This document shows, in pieces, positions 7,756 through 15,429 of a stretch of 64,000 bases of DNA. Under the pieces are notes generated by a model that was given only the letters and a program-made list of their open reading frames with translations, was not told the origin of the DNA and did not search any database. Positions within the stretch are counted from its first letter, which is position 1, and each line of letters starts with the position of its first letter. The position numbers were made by a program, and so were the translations under genes. Source of the stretch: Streptomyces chryseus (lineage in GTDB: Bacteria; Actinomycetota; Actinomycetes; Streptomycetales; Streptomycetaceae); assembly GCF_014650755.1 (NCBI RefSeq), contig NZ_BMVO01000003.1, positions 310,001 through 374,000 on the forward strand, written 5' to 3'.

Positions 7756-8292
7756 GTGACCATCACCGCCACCGCCGTTGACGCCGCCGCCCGCGCCCGC
7801 GCCCTGGCCTACGTCATCCTCAGCCGCGCCGCCCTCCACCCCGCCCAGGACGCCCTGACCGAGATGGTCGAGCACCTGGACACCGCCGCCCTGGCCTTCG
7901 AGGCCGAGGACGCCCCGGTCATCGACGGGGTGACGGTCACCAACACCACCCCGATCGACGCGGGCATGGCCCTCGTCCAGTGCATGGCCCTGGCCGTGGA
8001 CAACCCGGCCGCCGGCATCCCGGACGAGGTCTTCTACTACGTCACCGCCCCGATCAGCCGCCGCCCGGTGGACCTGCCGCAGCTCAACCCGGTGAGCACC
8101 CAGCACGCCCGCCAGGAAGGCCGCCTGCGCACCCAGATCGCCCTGGCCGCCCACGACCTGGACGCCAGCAGCCCCGCCGACGAGACCACCCGCATCGCGC
8201 ACCTGGCCGTCCTGCTCGACCTGCACCGCAACTTCGCCCGTGTGGCCGCCGCCGTCGCCGTGGACAACGCCCGCCCCTGCAACCGCCTCTGA
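7756..8292 (+). CDS. Hypothetical helical protein, 178 aa
   Basis: The GTG at 7756 follows GGAAGGGA and is the first gene after promoter copy 5. The product is almost entirely alpha-helical with alternating Ala/Leu heptads and acidic surface residues. It has no signal peptide or clear motif. It precedes the broken PP2C gene and is separated from it by a GC hairpin. I cannot assign a function. Confidence 0.7.
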   Translation: MTITATAVDAAARARALAYVILSRAALHPAQDALTEMVEHLDTAALAFEAEDAPVIDGVTVTNTTPIDAGMALVQCMALAVDNPAAGIPDEVFYYVTAPISRRPVDLPQLNPVSTQHARQEGRLRTQIALAAHDLDASSPADETTRIAHLAVLLDLHRNFARVAAAVAVDNARPCNRL

Positions 8293-8301
8293 CCCGCCCA
8301 C

Positions 8302-8326
8302 GGGTCGCCCCACCCCGGGGCGGCCC
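8302..8326 (+). terminator. Intercistronic GC hairpin
   Basis: A 10-bp stem (GGGTCGCCCC with GGGGCGGCCC, one wobble pair) lies between the 178-aa gene and the PP2C-like gene. Confidence 0.45.
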
Positions 8327-8363
8327 GGCCCCCGGCCCCACCACCCCAGAACGGAGCACGACC

Positions 8364-9112
8364 ATGCGCACCTACGCCACCGCCCAGCACACCGGCACCG
8401 ACCCCGGCCAGTGCGACGCCACCGCCGTCCGCACCGCCCCGGACGGAACCCGCGCGTACGTCCTCCTGGACGGCATCGGCCGACGCGAGGAGACCCACCG
8501 GTGGGCCCTCGGCGCCGCCCGGCAGATCGCCGGCACCGCCGCCCGCCGGGAGAACGCGGAGGCCGGCCTGCGGCACGTCTACAACCTCTGCCGGGAGGAC
8601 GCCATCCACTACGGCTACAGCCACAAGGCCGCGGCCGTGGTCGCCGTCAAGGCCCCCGGCAAGCCCCTGACGGTGGCCTGGACTCCCGCGCGTACCTGCT
8701 GGAGCGCGGGATCACGGTGCGCCTCACCGACGACCACAACAAGCGGCGCGTCTACCCGCCCACCGCCACCTATCCGTACGGCGGCAACCGGAACCACATC
8801 ACCTCCTGCCTCGGCGCGGAGGGCACCGACGAGGACGTGACCAACCGCTACGGCCACCCCGCGATCGAGACCACTACGCGGGAGATCACCGGCCCCTGCC
8901 GCCTGCTGCTCGCCTCGGACGGCGCGTACGAGCCCCACGAGGACGCCGGGCACTGCCTCTACACCGAGTGCGACGGCGACGACCTGATCCCCACCGTGCG
9001 GGACCTGGTGAACCTGGCCGTGGACACCGCCGTCAAGACCAGCCGCGCCCTGGACCCGAACCGAATCTACGCGGACAACGCGACCGCCCTCCTGGCCGAC
9101 CTGCGCCCCTAA
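8364..9112 (+). pseudogene. PP2C-family serine/threonine phosphatase, frameshifted
   Basis: The ATG at 8364 has GGAG upstream. The first frame gives an N-terminal PP2C-like half with the metal-binding motif region LLDGIGRREE and a VVAVKAPGKPLTVAW strand, then degenerates after about 8683. From 8681 a second frame continues as DSRAYLLERGITVRLTDDH, the usual PP2C strand after the GDSR motif. It ends in LLLASDGAYE and DNATALLADL, also typical of the family. The join TGGAC/TCCC looks like a 7-base deletion between two GAC repeats of an ancestral W-T-G-D-S-R. PP2C enzymes remove phosphate from Ser/Thr using two metals. This copy should be inactive unless the shift is a sequence error. Confidence 0.7.
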
Positions 9113-9118
9113 CCCCTT

Positions 9119-9168
9119 GTCCGGACAGTGTCCGGGCCTGTCCGCCCCCCTCGGAGGGACAGGCCCGG
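9119..9168 (+). terminator. CGGACA-repeat element with terminator hairpin
   Basis: TGTCCGGACAGTGTCCG at 9119-9135 runs into a 12-bp perfect stem (CCGGGCCTGTCC with its complement, 9132-9168) around a 13-base loop. It terminates the phosphatase gene and contains the recurrent TGTCC repeat. Confidence 0.6.
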
Positions 9169-9205
9169 TCACCCGCCCGAGCATCACAGACGAAAGGCGC
9201 CACCC

Positions 9206-10141
9206 ATGGCAACGATCAAGATCAGCCACACCCCGGCAGAGGGCACCCTCGTGGACGGTGACACGGAGAAGGGCGACGGCACCGGCGACATCCTCAAGCG
9301 CTACGGGTTCACCTGGTTCCGCTCCCTGCGGCAGTACGGCCACCGCAACAGCCGCGACCGCGCCCCGCGCGTCGTCGCCATGGAGGCCGCGGCCGAGGAG
9401 CTGCGCGCGGCCGGCCACACGGTGACCGTCGAGATCGCCGAGGAGGTCCGCCCCAACGACGTCGTGCGCGCCGACCAGCACGAGCGGCTGGAGGACCGCC
9501 GCGAGGCCCTGACCACGAAGGGCCAGAAACTGACCCAGGAGGCCGAGGCACTGCGGCGCCGCTCGGACGCCATGGTTGAGCACCTGCCGCTCGGACAGCC
9601 GGTCATGCCCGGACGGCGCGGGCGCGCGCACCGCAACCTGCTGGAGCGGTCGGTGGACACCGCGATCCGCTCGGCCCTGACCGCCCAGGAGGCCGAGCGG
9701 ATGCCCTCCTGGATCGAGGGGTCCCGCCGCGCCGAGGCGTACAAGGAGCGCCCCGACGTCACCGCGCGCCGCGTCGACCGCCTGGAGACCGATCTGCGCG
9801 CCCTGGACCGCCGCATGGCTGGCCTGTCCCTGTACCCGCAGACCGGCTCCGACGCGCTGCGCCGCCAGTACGAGGGAGAGCGCGCCGTCCTGGTCGAGCG
9901 GATCGCCGGCGACGGCGCCGTCCTCGACGCCGCCCGGGAGGCCGGGACATTCGGCCGCTACTCGAAGGAGAACGTCCACCGCGACGACCGGGTGAAGATC
10001 CGGGGCCAGTGGCGCACGGTCGCCCGCGCCAACGGCAAGACCGTGAGCGTGACGACTGGCTACTCCTGGACGGACCGGTACGGCTGGGAGGAGGTCAAGG
10101 GACTGTCCTGCGACCACGTCGCGGACACCCCGGACAGCTGA
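9206..10141 (+). CDS. DUF3560 domain protein
   Basis: The ATG at 9206 has GAAAGG upstream. The 311-residue product starts MATIKISHTPAEGTL and keeps a GDGTGDILKRYGFTWFRSLRQ block, then SRDRAPR and an AAAEELRAAGHTVTVEI strand. I recognise this as the start of DUF3560 proteins. A long charged helical region (residues 85-230) includes the LPLGQPVMPGRRG segment, also typical of that family. The C-terminal 60 residues form a small beta domain (VKIRGQWRTVARANGKTVSV). DUF3560 proteins are widespread on actinobacterial plasmids and phages, usually near replication or anti-restriction genes; their function is unknown. The last codons (ADTPDS) are made of the CGGACA repeat. Confidence 0.8.
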   Translation: MATIKISHTPAEGTLVDGDTEKGDGTGDILKRYGFTWFRSLRQYGHRNSRDRAPRVVAMEAAAEELRAAGHTVTVEIAEEVRPNDVVRADQHERLEDRREALTTKGQKLTQEAEALRRRSDAMVEHLPLGQPVMPGRRGRAHRNLLERSVDTAIRSALTAQEAERMPSWIEGSRRAEAYKERPDVTARRVDRLETDLRALDRRMAGLSLYPQTGSDALRRQYEGERAVLVERIAGDGAVLDAAREAGTFGRYSKENVHRDDRVKIRGQWRTVARANGKTVSVTTGYSWTDRYGWEEVKGLSCDHVADTPDS

Positions 10142-10362
10142 CCGGACACCGGGGCGGACAGTGCCCGGACACTGTCCGCCCCGGTTGCTCAGGACAACCC
10201 CGAACAACTCCCGGACGACCCTGCCGGACACCCCCTGTCCGGACACTGTCCGCCCTGTCCCACCTGCGACGACGCCCCCGCGCGGACACTCCTGGCCCCT
10301 GGTGTCCGCCCCCCTGTCCGCGCCCTGTCCTCCCCTGCCCGGACACCGTGTCCGGGCCCCGC
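10126..10362. repeat. CGGACA/TGTCCG repeat array
   Basis: The 235-bp gap between the DUF3560 and NERD genes is mostly made of GGACA and TGTCC units, including the palindrome TGTCCGGACA and TGTCCGGACACTGTCCG. No gene is present here. Related arrays occur at 9.1, 29.5, 47.1 and 51.8 kb. Confidence 0.8.
10149..10184 (+). terminator. 15-bp perfect hairpin inside the repeat array
   Basis: The stem CCGGGGCGGACAGTG pairs perfectly with its complement around a 6-base loop, 8 bp after the DUF3560 stop codon. It is the likely terminator of that gene. Confidence 0.7.
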
Positions 10363-10376
10363 GAAAGGACCCGACC

Positions 10377-11072
10377 GTGACCCTCTGGACTGTCCTCCTC
10401 CTGGCCGCCGCATGGTGGATCTGGAGGCACCACCGCACCCGCACGAGGACCGGGGCCGGCGCCTCGGCCGCCGCCCGCGCCCGGCAGCTCCGCACCCCCC
10501 TCGTCCGCCTCGCCGACCTCGTCGGCATCGACACCCGGGCCGGTCGGCAGGCAAGCAACTGGGAGGCCGGAGCCGTGGGCGAGGAGCGCGCCGCCGCGCG
10601 CCTGGAGCCCCTCGCCCGGCAGGGCTGGACGCTGCGCTACGACCGCGCCCTCCCGTCCGGCGAGGGACCGGCCAACGTGGACGCCCTCGCGATCTCACCC
10701 AACGGCGGCGTGTTCGTCCTGGACCCCAAGCTGTGGACCAGCCGCTACCCGGTGACCGTGCGCGTCGGCCGCGTGTGGCACGGCGACCGCGACGTCTCCG
10801 GCCGCGTCACCAGCGCCCGGGACGAGGCCGCGGCCGTCGCGCGCGCCCTCGGCGTGCCGGTCACCGCGATCGTCGCCATCGAGGGCGCGCCCCTCGTCGG
10901 CCCCCAGGGTCGGCCGGCGAGCGAGCTCGTGTTCCAGGGCGTGCGCATCGTCCCGGCGGACGTGCTCCCGGCCGTACTGCGGGAGGCCGCGCGCATCCCC
11001 GGGCAGCGCCGCGCCGTGGACCTGGTGACCGCCGCCGACCGCACGCTGCCGCCGTACACCCGCCGCCGCTAG
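10377..11072 (+). CDS. NERD-domain membrane-anchored nuclease-like protein
   Basis: The GTG at 10377 follows GAAAGGA. Residues 2-17 (LWTVLLLAAAWWIW) form one membrane segment, followed by an Arg-rich cytoplasmic stretch. From about residue 63 the protein shows the nuclease-related domain pattern: GAVGEERAAARLEPL, GWTLRYDRALP, ANVDALAISPNGGVFVLDPK. The ANVD/LDPK residues fit the restriction-endonuclease-like core known for the family. NERD proteins are thought to act on DNA, but their targets are mostly unknown. The gene is followed at 24 bp by a small gene. It may defend or process incoming DNA; this is inference. Confidence 0.78.
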   Translation: MTLWTVLLLAAAWWIWRHHRTRTRTGAGASAAARARQLRTPLVRLADLVGIDTRAGRQASNWEAGAVGEERAAARLEPLARQGWTLRYDRALPSGEGPANVDALAISPNGGVFVLDPKLWTSRYPVTVRVGRVWHGDRDVSGRVTSARDEAAAVARALGVPVTAIVAIEGAPLVGPQGRPASELVFQGVRIVPADVLPAVLREAARIPGQRRAVDLVTAADRTLPPYTRRR

Positions 11073-11095
11073 TCCTCGACCCCCAGGAGACCGAC

Positions 11096-11278
11096 ATGCC
11101 CGAGAAGAAGATCCAGGCAGACGACCTCAAGGTCGGGGACGTGATCACCAGCACCCCGGAGCCCGTCACCGTCCGGGAGATCAGCACCGGCCCCGGAGGC
11201 ATGGTCATCACCAACCCGACGGCCGAGGACGAGGTGACCGGCCGCGCGTGGGAGTGGGTGACCGTCGACCGCCCCTGA
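11096..11278 (+). CDS. Small hypothetical protein, 60 aa
   Basis: The ATG at 11096 follows CAGGAG and lies 24 bp after the NERD gene, so the two are probably one operon. The small beta-rich product (DLKVGDVITSTPEPVTVREIS) resembles a single compact beta-barrel domain with a VGDVI turn, and ends in WVTVDRP. It has no cysteine and no catalytic motif. Function unknown. Confidence 0.65.
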   Translation: MPEKKIQADDLKVGDVITSTPEPVTVREISTGPGGMVITNPTAEDEVTGRAWEWVTVDRP

Positions 11279-11287
11279 CTGCCCCTC

Positions 11288-11318
11288 GCCCGCACCGCGC
11301 ACCGTGCCCGGTGCGGGC
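11288..11318 (+). terminator. Hairpin after the NERD operon
   Basis: A 9-bp stem (GCCCGCACC with GGTGCGGGC) and 13-base loop separate the NERD operon from promoter copy 6. Confidence 0.5.
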
Positions 11319-11351
11319 CTCCCTGCGCCTGACCTGCCCGGACACCCTCGC

Positions 11352-11388
11352 CATGCAACTTGACATTGCAACCTTATGTTGCAAATAT
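11352..11388 (+). promoter_or_regulatory. Early promoter/operator, copy 6 of 6
   Basis: Boxes CATGCAAC (11352), ATTGCAAC (11365) and GTTGCAAA (11378) lie at 13-bp spacing. TTGACA (11360-11365) and AAATAT (11383-11388) are 17 bp apart. This copy has the best consensus -35 box of the six. Confidence 0.8.
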
Positions 11389-11429
11389 GTGGGTGTTGGA
11401 GCCCGCACCACCAGGCAGGGAGCAGCACC

Positions 11430-12005
11430 ATGGACTACCGCGAGACCACGGTCACCGTGTACGGCACGACCCACACCGTGCGCACCGAGCGCACCGGCAC
11501 CGTCCGCCAGATGGAGACCGCCCACACTCGCGCCGTCCGCGCCACCCTGGAGGAGCTGCACGCCGCCGGGAAGGACCAGGCCCTGGCCGCTGCCAAGGCG
11601 ACCGCCCGCAAGGCGGATGCGAAGGCGCGCAACCACAACAGCGGCCCGGACCTCATCGCCGCCCAGGACGCGCACCGCGCCGTCAAGCGGATCGAGAAGC
11701 GCAAGTTCGAGGCCCCGTCCTTCCCCAACTTCAAGGCCATGACCCGCCCCCACCCCCCGGTGAAGTTCGACCTGGACCCCACCGACACCCTGTTCGCCGA
11801 CTGCCACGAGTTCATCGACCCGAACGCCACCGTGGAGCCCCCAGCCGTCGAGGAGCCCCGCCCCCCGATGGGCGCGAAGAACTTCCTGGCCTCCCTCCTC
11901 GCCTCCGTCCAGCCGCCCGCCCCCGTCGAGGAGCCGGCCGCCGAGGAGCCCATGGACCTGGAGGAGTTCCTGAACGACTTCTTCGCCCCGACCACCACCC
12001 CCTGA
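11430..12005 (+). CDS. Hypothetical protein, 191 aa
   Basis: The ATG at 11430 follows CAGGGAG and is the only gene in the cassette of promoter copy 6. The N-terminus is a short beta domain (YRETTVTVYGTTHTVRTE). A long Ala/Lys/Arg helix (residues 25-75), a proline-rich middle (RPHPPVKFDLDPTD) and acidic VEEP repeats follow. It ends in the short motif MDLEEFLNDFFAP, which looks like a peptide docking sequence. No known domain is recognised. A strong terminator follows directly. Confidence 0.7.
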   Translation: MDYRETTVTVYGTTHTVRTERTGTVRQMETAHTRAVRATLEELHAAGKDQALAAAKATARKADAKARNHNSGPDLIAAQDAHRAVKRIEKRKFEAPSFPNFKAMTRPHPPVKFDLDPTDTLFADCHEFIDPNATVEPPAVEEPRPPMGAKNFLASLLASVQPPAPVEEPAAEEPMDLEEFLNDFFAPTTTP

Positions 12006-12012
12006 CCCGCCC

Positions 12013-12036
12013 GGGGGCGGCCCGCTGGCCGCCCCC
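12013..12036 (+). terminator. Strong terminator closing cassette 6
   Basis: The perfect 10-bp stem GGGGGCGGCC pairs with GGCCGCCCCC around the loop CGCT, 8 bp after the stop codon. Confidence 0.7.
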
Positions 12037-12078
12037 TCCCCGTTAGCCTGCAAATCCCGCACCCCGAAGGAGCACACG

Positions 12079-12558
12079 ATGGGCGCCTGCCTCACCCCGA
12101 CCGCCGACATGCGGCCCTGGTACAACGTCGAGGCCAACACCACGCACGCGGAGCTGACCGCGACGACCTACCTCCACGGCTGGTACCGCATCCGCGAGGC
12201 CGGCGGCGCCACCGACTGGCGCGAGGTCGGCGGCGGCGTCGACTACACCGAGGAGGAGCGGGCGGCGGCCTGGCTCACCCTCGGCCCGGACACCTTCGCC
12301 ACCCCGGCCGCGCCCGTTTCCGCGCTCCTCGCCGCGCTGGACCAGATCATCGACCACCCCAGCTACGGCCGTTGGAAGGCCGAGAGCGGGCAGTCCACGG
12401 CCGACGTCCGCGCGGAGCGACGCCCGGACGGGCGCCTGCTGCTCACCGGCCCGGACCACCGGCACCCCGAGGACCAGGACGGCGCCCACCTCCACAGCGT
12501 GGAACTCCTCTACGCCGACATTGCCCCCCTCCGGGACGCGGTCGCCGGCCTCGCCTGA
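12079..12558 (+). CDS. Hypothetical protein, 159 aa
   Basis: The ATG at 12079 follows GAAGGAG. A possible -10 (TAGCCT) sits about 35 bp upstream, after the terminator, so the gene may have its own promoter. The product starts MGACLTPTADMRPWYN, has two beta-rich segments (TATTYLHGWYRIRE and RRPDGRLLLTGPD) and ends in a helix. It is set apart from both the early cassettes and the modification cluster. Function unknown. Confidence 0.7.
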   Translation: MGACLTPTADMRPWYNVEANTTHAELTATTYLHGWYRIREAGGATDWREVGGGVDYTEEERAAAWLTLGPDTFATPAAPVSALLAALDQIIDHPSYGRWKAESGQSTADVRAERRPDGRLLLTGPDHRHPEDQDGAHLHSVELLYADIAPLRDAVAGLA

Positions 12559-12576
12559 CCCGTCCCCCGGCACCCC

Positions 12577-12610
12577 GGCCCGCACTGCGCCCGCCGCGCG
12601 CGTGCGGGCC
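12577..12610 (+). terminator. Hairpin before the DNA-modification cluster
   Basis: A 9-bp stem (GGCCCGCAC with GTGCGGGCC) with a long GC-rich loop lies between the 159-aa gene and the first ParB-like gene. Confidence 0.5.
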
Positions 12611-12675
12611 TGCTGCTGTTCCCCGGGGGTCTGGGTCCCCCGGCCGCTGCCGAGCGGGCACGCGGACGCCTGCCC

Positions 12676-12716
12676 GTATCCTTCTGCGCCGCTCATCCGC
12701 CGCGACCAGGGGATAC
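12676..12716 (+). promoter_or_regulatory. Leader of the first ParB-like gene
   Basis: A TATCCT -10-like box at 12677-12682 is followed by TCTGCGCCGC. GTATCC (12676) can pair with GGATAC (12711), which would place the AGGGG ribosome-binding site in a stem. The leader at 14603 shares TATCCT, TGCGC(C/T)GC and the CGCGACnAGGGGA block, so the duplication of these genes included their control region. Confidence 0.55.
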
Positions 12717-12720
12717 GCCC

Positions 12721-13569
12721 ATGACCCAGGCCACCTACGTCCGCACCGACACCATCCCGCTCGCCCAGCTCACCCCGTTCCCGGGCAACGCCAAGAGGGG
12801 CGACGTCGGCGCGATCCTCACCAGCCTCGCCCGGAACGGGCAGTACCGCTCCCTCGTCGTCCGCCAGGTCGAGCCGGACCGGTACGTCGTCCTGGCCGGG
12901 AACCACACCACCCAGGCCATCGCCGCCCACGGGCCCGGCGACTGCGGCATGACCGTCAAGGTCGGCGACGAGGAACGCCCCTGCGGGGTGTGCGGCAACG
13001 AGCCCTGGGAGCCCGTCGCCCGGTGCGAGGTCGTCACCTGCGACGATGACACCGCGAAGCGCGTCAACCTCGTGGACAATCGCGCGGCCGACCTCGGGAC
13101 GTACGACGACCAGGCCCTCGCGGAGCTGATCGCCGGCCTGGACGACCTCGGCGGCACCGGCTGGACGGACGAGGACCTGGGCGACCTGCTGACCGCCATC
13201 GAGGAGGCCGCGGCCGAGGAGGAGCCGCCCGAGGAGGAGCAGCCCGCCACCACGGCGCCGGCCGCGACCCCCGGCGCCCAGGACACCATCGGCACGAGCC
13301 TGGCCCCGGCCGCGGCCGGCGACTCCTCGCCCCCGCTGCCGCCCCCGCCCGGCCACGTGCTCATGACCCTGACCTACCTGCCCCCCGACCGCGACGAGGC
13401 CGCGCGCCTGGTGTCCGCCGCCCGGGAGCTGTTCCCCGCCGAGGGGGCCCCGGAGATCGTGCTCCGCGCGCTGCGGGCCCTTACCGCGCTGCTGGACTCC
13501 CGGCACAACCACGACGGGGTGGTGACCGTCTCCGCGCTGCTCAAGGCCGCCGGGGTCGACCGGCCGTGA
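12721..13569 (+). CDS. ParB-like protein 1 of the modification cluster
   Basis: The ATG at 12721 follows CCAGGGG. The 282-residue protein has a ParB/sulfiredoxin-type N-terminal domain: LAQLTPFPGNAKRGDV, a YRSLVV strand, then VLAGNHTTQA where classic ParB proteins have a GERR/GHR motif. A four-cysteine insertion follows (C88, C91, C102, C107: CGVC then RCEVVTC) that could bind zinc, then VNLVDNRAADLG. Residues 160-220 are an acidic/proline linker, followed by a helical C-terminal domain. Two paralogues lie at 14644 and 15430. By analogy with DpdB, the ParB-like partner of DpdA in the bacterial dpd system, it may guide base exchange on DNA. It overlaps the next gene by 4 bp. Confidence 0.82.
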   Translation: MTQATYVRTDTIPLAQLTPFPGNAKRGDVGAILTSLARNGQYRSLVVRQVEPDRYVVLAGNHTTQAIAAHGPGDCGMTVKVGDEERPCGVCGNEPWEPVARCEVVTCDDDTAKRVNLVDNRAADLGTYDDQALAELIAGLDDLGGTGWTDEDLGDLLTAIEEAAAEEEPPEEEQPATTAPAATPGAQDTIGTSLAPAAAGDSSPPLPPPPGHVLMTLTYLPPDRDEAARLVSAARELFPAEGAPEIVLRALRALTALLDSRHNHDGVVTVSALLKAAGVDRP

Positions 13570-14309
13570 CCGCCGTCCTGCTCGACGCCCCCCAGGTCCG
13601 CCGCGTTCGCCGGCCGCCGCGGCTCCTCACCCAGAACACGGAGCTGCGGGAAGAGAACATCTGGAACTGGACCATCCCAGCCCTGGCCACCCGCCTGTGG
13701 GACGGACGGGTCGTCAAGACCTGTCCGGCGGCCGGGGTCTGTGCCCAGGCCTGTTACGCGAGGAATGGCACGTACAACTTCCCCGGGGTGGTCCAGCGCC
13801 ACCAGCAGAACCTGGCCTACGTGCTGGACAACCCTGCCGGGTGGCAGCGGCAGATGGCCGCCGAGCTCGCGCACCCTCGCCACCGTGGCGGCTGGATCCG
13901 TATCCATGACGCCGGCGACTTCTTCAGTGACCGGTACCTGTCCATGTGGCTGCGCCTGATCGCGTTCCGCCCGGCCGTGAACTTCTACGCCTACACGAAG
14001 GAGGTCAGCAGGTTCCGGCGCCTCGTGGAGCCCGCGCCCCCCAGGAACTTCCGGTGGGTGTTCTCCTACGGCGGGAACGAGGACCACCTGATCCGGCCCG
14101 GCGACCGCGTCGCGGACGTCTTCCCGGACGAGGCCGCCATCCTGTCCGCCGGGTACCACTCCCAGGACGCGAGCGACCTCCTGGCCGTCCTCGGCCCGGC
14201 GCCGGTCGGCATCCCGGCGAACAACATCCCCCAGTTCAAGCGGCGTATGGGCGGCCGGTCCTTCCGTCAGTGGCAGGCCGAGCGCGACGCGAGGCGCCGA
14301 GGCCGCTGA
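13566..14309 (+). CDS. GP88-family phage protein
   Basis: The GTG at 13566 overlaps the stop codon of the ParB-like gene, so the two are translationally coupled. The product is 247 residues. It has the cysteine motif CPAAGVCAQACYARNG near residue 57, then GGWIRIHDAGDFFS, a FYAYTKEV segment and a C-terminal IPANNIPQFKRRMGG. I recognise this as the gene product 88 family of actinophages. The three clustered cysteines ahead of a TIM-barrel-like pattern recall iron-sulfur enzymes related to radical SAM proteins. That is an inference; no activity is established here. Its place between ParB-like genes suggests a role in DNA modification. Confidence 0.78.
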   Translation: MTAVLLDAPQVRRVRRPPRLLTQNTELREENIWNWTIPALATRLWDGRVVKTCPAAGVCAQACYARNGTYNFPGVVQRHQQNLAYVLDNPAGWQRQMAAELAHPRHRGGWIRIHDAGDFFSDRYLSMWLRLIAFRPAVNFYAYTKEVSRFRRLVEPAPPRNFRWVFSYGGNEDHLIRPGDRVADVFPDEAAILSAGYHSQDASDLLAVLGPAPVGIPANNIPQFKRRMGGRSFRQWQAERDARRRGR

Positions 14310-14602
14310 CTCCCCATCGTCCGGAGATGTTTTCCAGTCACGCCCCTGTGCTGTGGCTGAAACCGGTGCCATGCTGAACACGCGCCGCCCGAGCCTTCCC
14401 CCCCAGGCCGGGCAGGTGCACCGGCCTCGCCGTGCCTGACCAGCACGCGGGGCCGCGCCGCCTCCCGGTCCTCCCCACGGGAGGCCAGGCGCATGTCCGG
14501 CCCCGGCCCGCCGATGGGTTCCGCTTGTGGGTGCGAAAGTGATCAACTCCCTTTCTGATCAGTGGAGATAGTCACTCCAGGAGGCCGGTCCGCCCCTCCG
14601 CT
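14310..14602. other. Non-coding gap after the GP88 gene
   Basis: The 334-bp gap before the second ParB-like gene has no convincing ORF. It is less GC-rich at both ends. It holds an inverted pair of TGATCA sites (14540-14561) with CAGTGGAGATAGTCACT just after. A control or spacer role is possible; nothing else is visible. Confidence 0.5.
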
Positions 14603-14643
14603 TATCCTCTTGCGCTGCCATCACGCGACGAGGGGACCAGGGC
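14603..14643 (+). promoter_or_regulatory. Leader of the second ParB-like gene
   Basis: TATCCT (14603-14608), TTGCGCTGCC and CGCGACGAGGGGA match the leader at 12676. The AGGGG near 14630 is the likely ribosome-binding site. Confidence 0.55.
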
Positions 14644-15381
14644 ATGTCACAGGCCACGTACCAGGGGACGGCCCTCGTGCCGCTCGCCGACCTCACCCCG
14701 TTCCCCGGCAACGCCAAACGGGGCGACGTCTCCACCATCCTGACCAGCCTCCGCCGCCACGGGCAGTACCGCTCCCTGGTCGTCCAGCACATCGACGGCG
14801 AGCAGGACCAGGACATCGGCCCGGCCATGTCCATGGCCCGTACGCTCCAACTGCGCCGCCGCCTCATCGTCCTGGCCGGCAACCACACCATGGCCGCCCT
14901 CGCCGAGCATGGCCCCGGCGACTGCCGGCGCACCTTCCGCGAGCACGGCGAGGAACGACCCTGCGGCATCTGCGGAAACGACCCTGCATGGCAGCCGGCC
15001 GCCCGCTGCGAGCTGGTCACCTGCGACGAGGACACCGCGCGCCGCATCAACCTCGTGGACAACCGCGCCGCTGACCTGGGCAGCTACGACACGGACGCCC
15101 TGGCCGAGTTGCTGTCCTTCCTGGACGAGGACTACGAGGCCACCGGCTACCAGGTAGCCGACGTCCACCGCCTCCTGGAGCCGCCCCCGTCGCTGGAGGA
15201 ACTGGCCGACACCTACCGGCACCCGGAGGAGGACGGCCTGTGGCCCGTCCTGCGCTTCACCGTCCCCCCGGAGGCTCGGGACGACTTCTACGACCTCACC
15301 GCCTCCTGCTCCAACCCCGGCGATGACGCCACCCGCTTCCGCTACCTGCTGGACCGCGCCCGCGCCGCCCCCACCCCGTAA
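14644..15381 (+). CDS. ParB-like protein 2 of the modification cluster
   Basis: The ATG at 14644 follows GGGGACCAGGG. The 245-residue protein is a clear paralogue of the gene at 12721. It has LADLTPFPGNAKRGDV, YRSLVV, VLAGNHTMAAL, the four-cysteine insertion (CGIC then RCELVTC) and INLVDNRAADLG. It carries an extra acidic segment (EQDQDIGPAMSMARTLQLRRR) before the GNH motif. The C-terminal region is shorter and different, ending in a small alpha/beta domain. No plasmid-partition ATPase (ParA) or HTH domain is present, so a partition role is unlikely. A role as a DNA-clamp partner for the DpdA-like enzyme is inferred from position. Confidence 0.8.
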   Translation: MSQATYQGTALVPLADLTPFPGNAKRGDVSTILTSLRRHGQYRSLVVQHIDGEQDQDIGPAMSMARTLQLRRRLIVLAGNHTMAALAEHGPGDCRRTFREHGEERPCGICGNDPAWQPAARCELVTCDEDTARRINLVDNRAADLGSYDTDALAELLSFLDEDYEATGYQVADVHRLLEPPPSLEELADTYRHPEEDGLWPVLRFTVPPEARDDFYDLTASCSNPGDDATRFRYLLDRARAAPTP

Positions 15382-15429
15382 CAGCCCGCGTCCTCGAGTC
15401 CGCCCACTACCAGCAGGAAAGAGCCCCGC

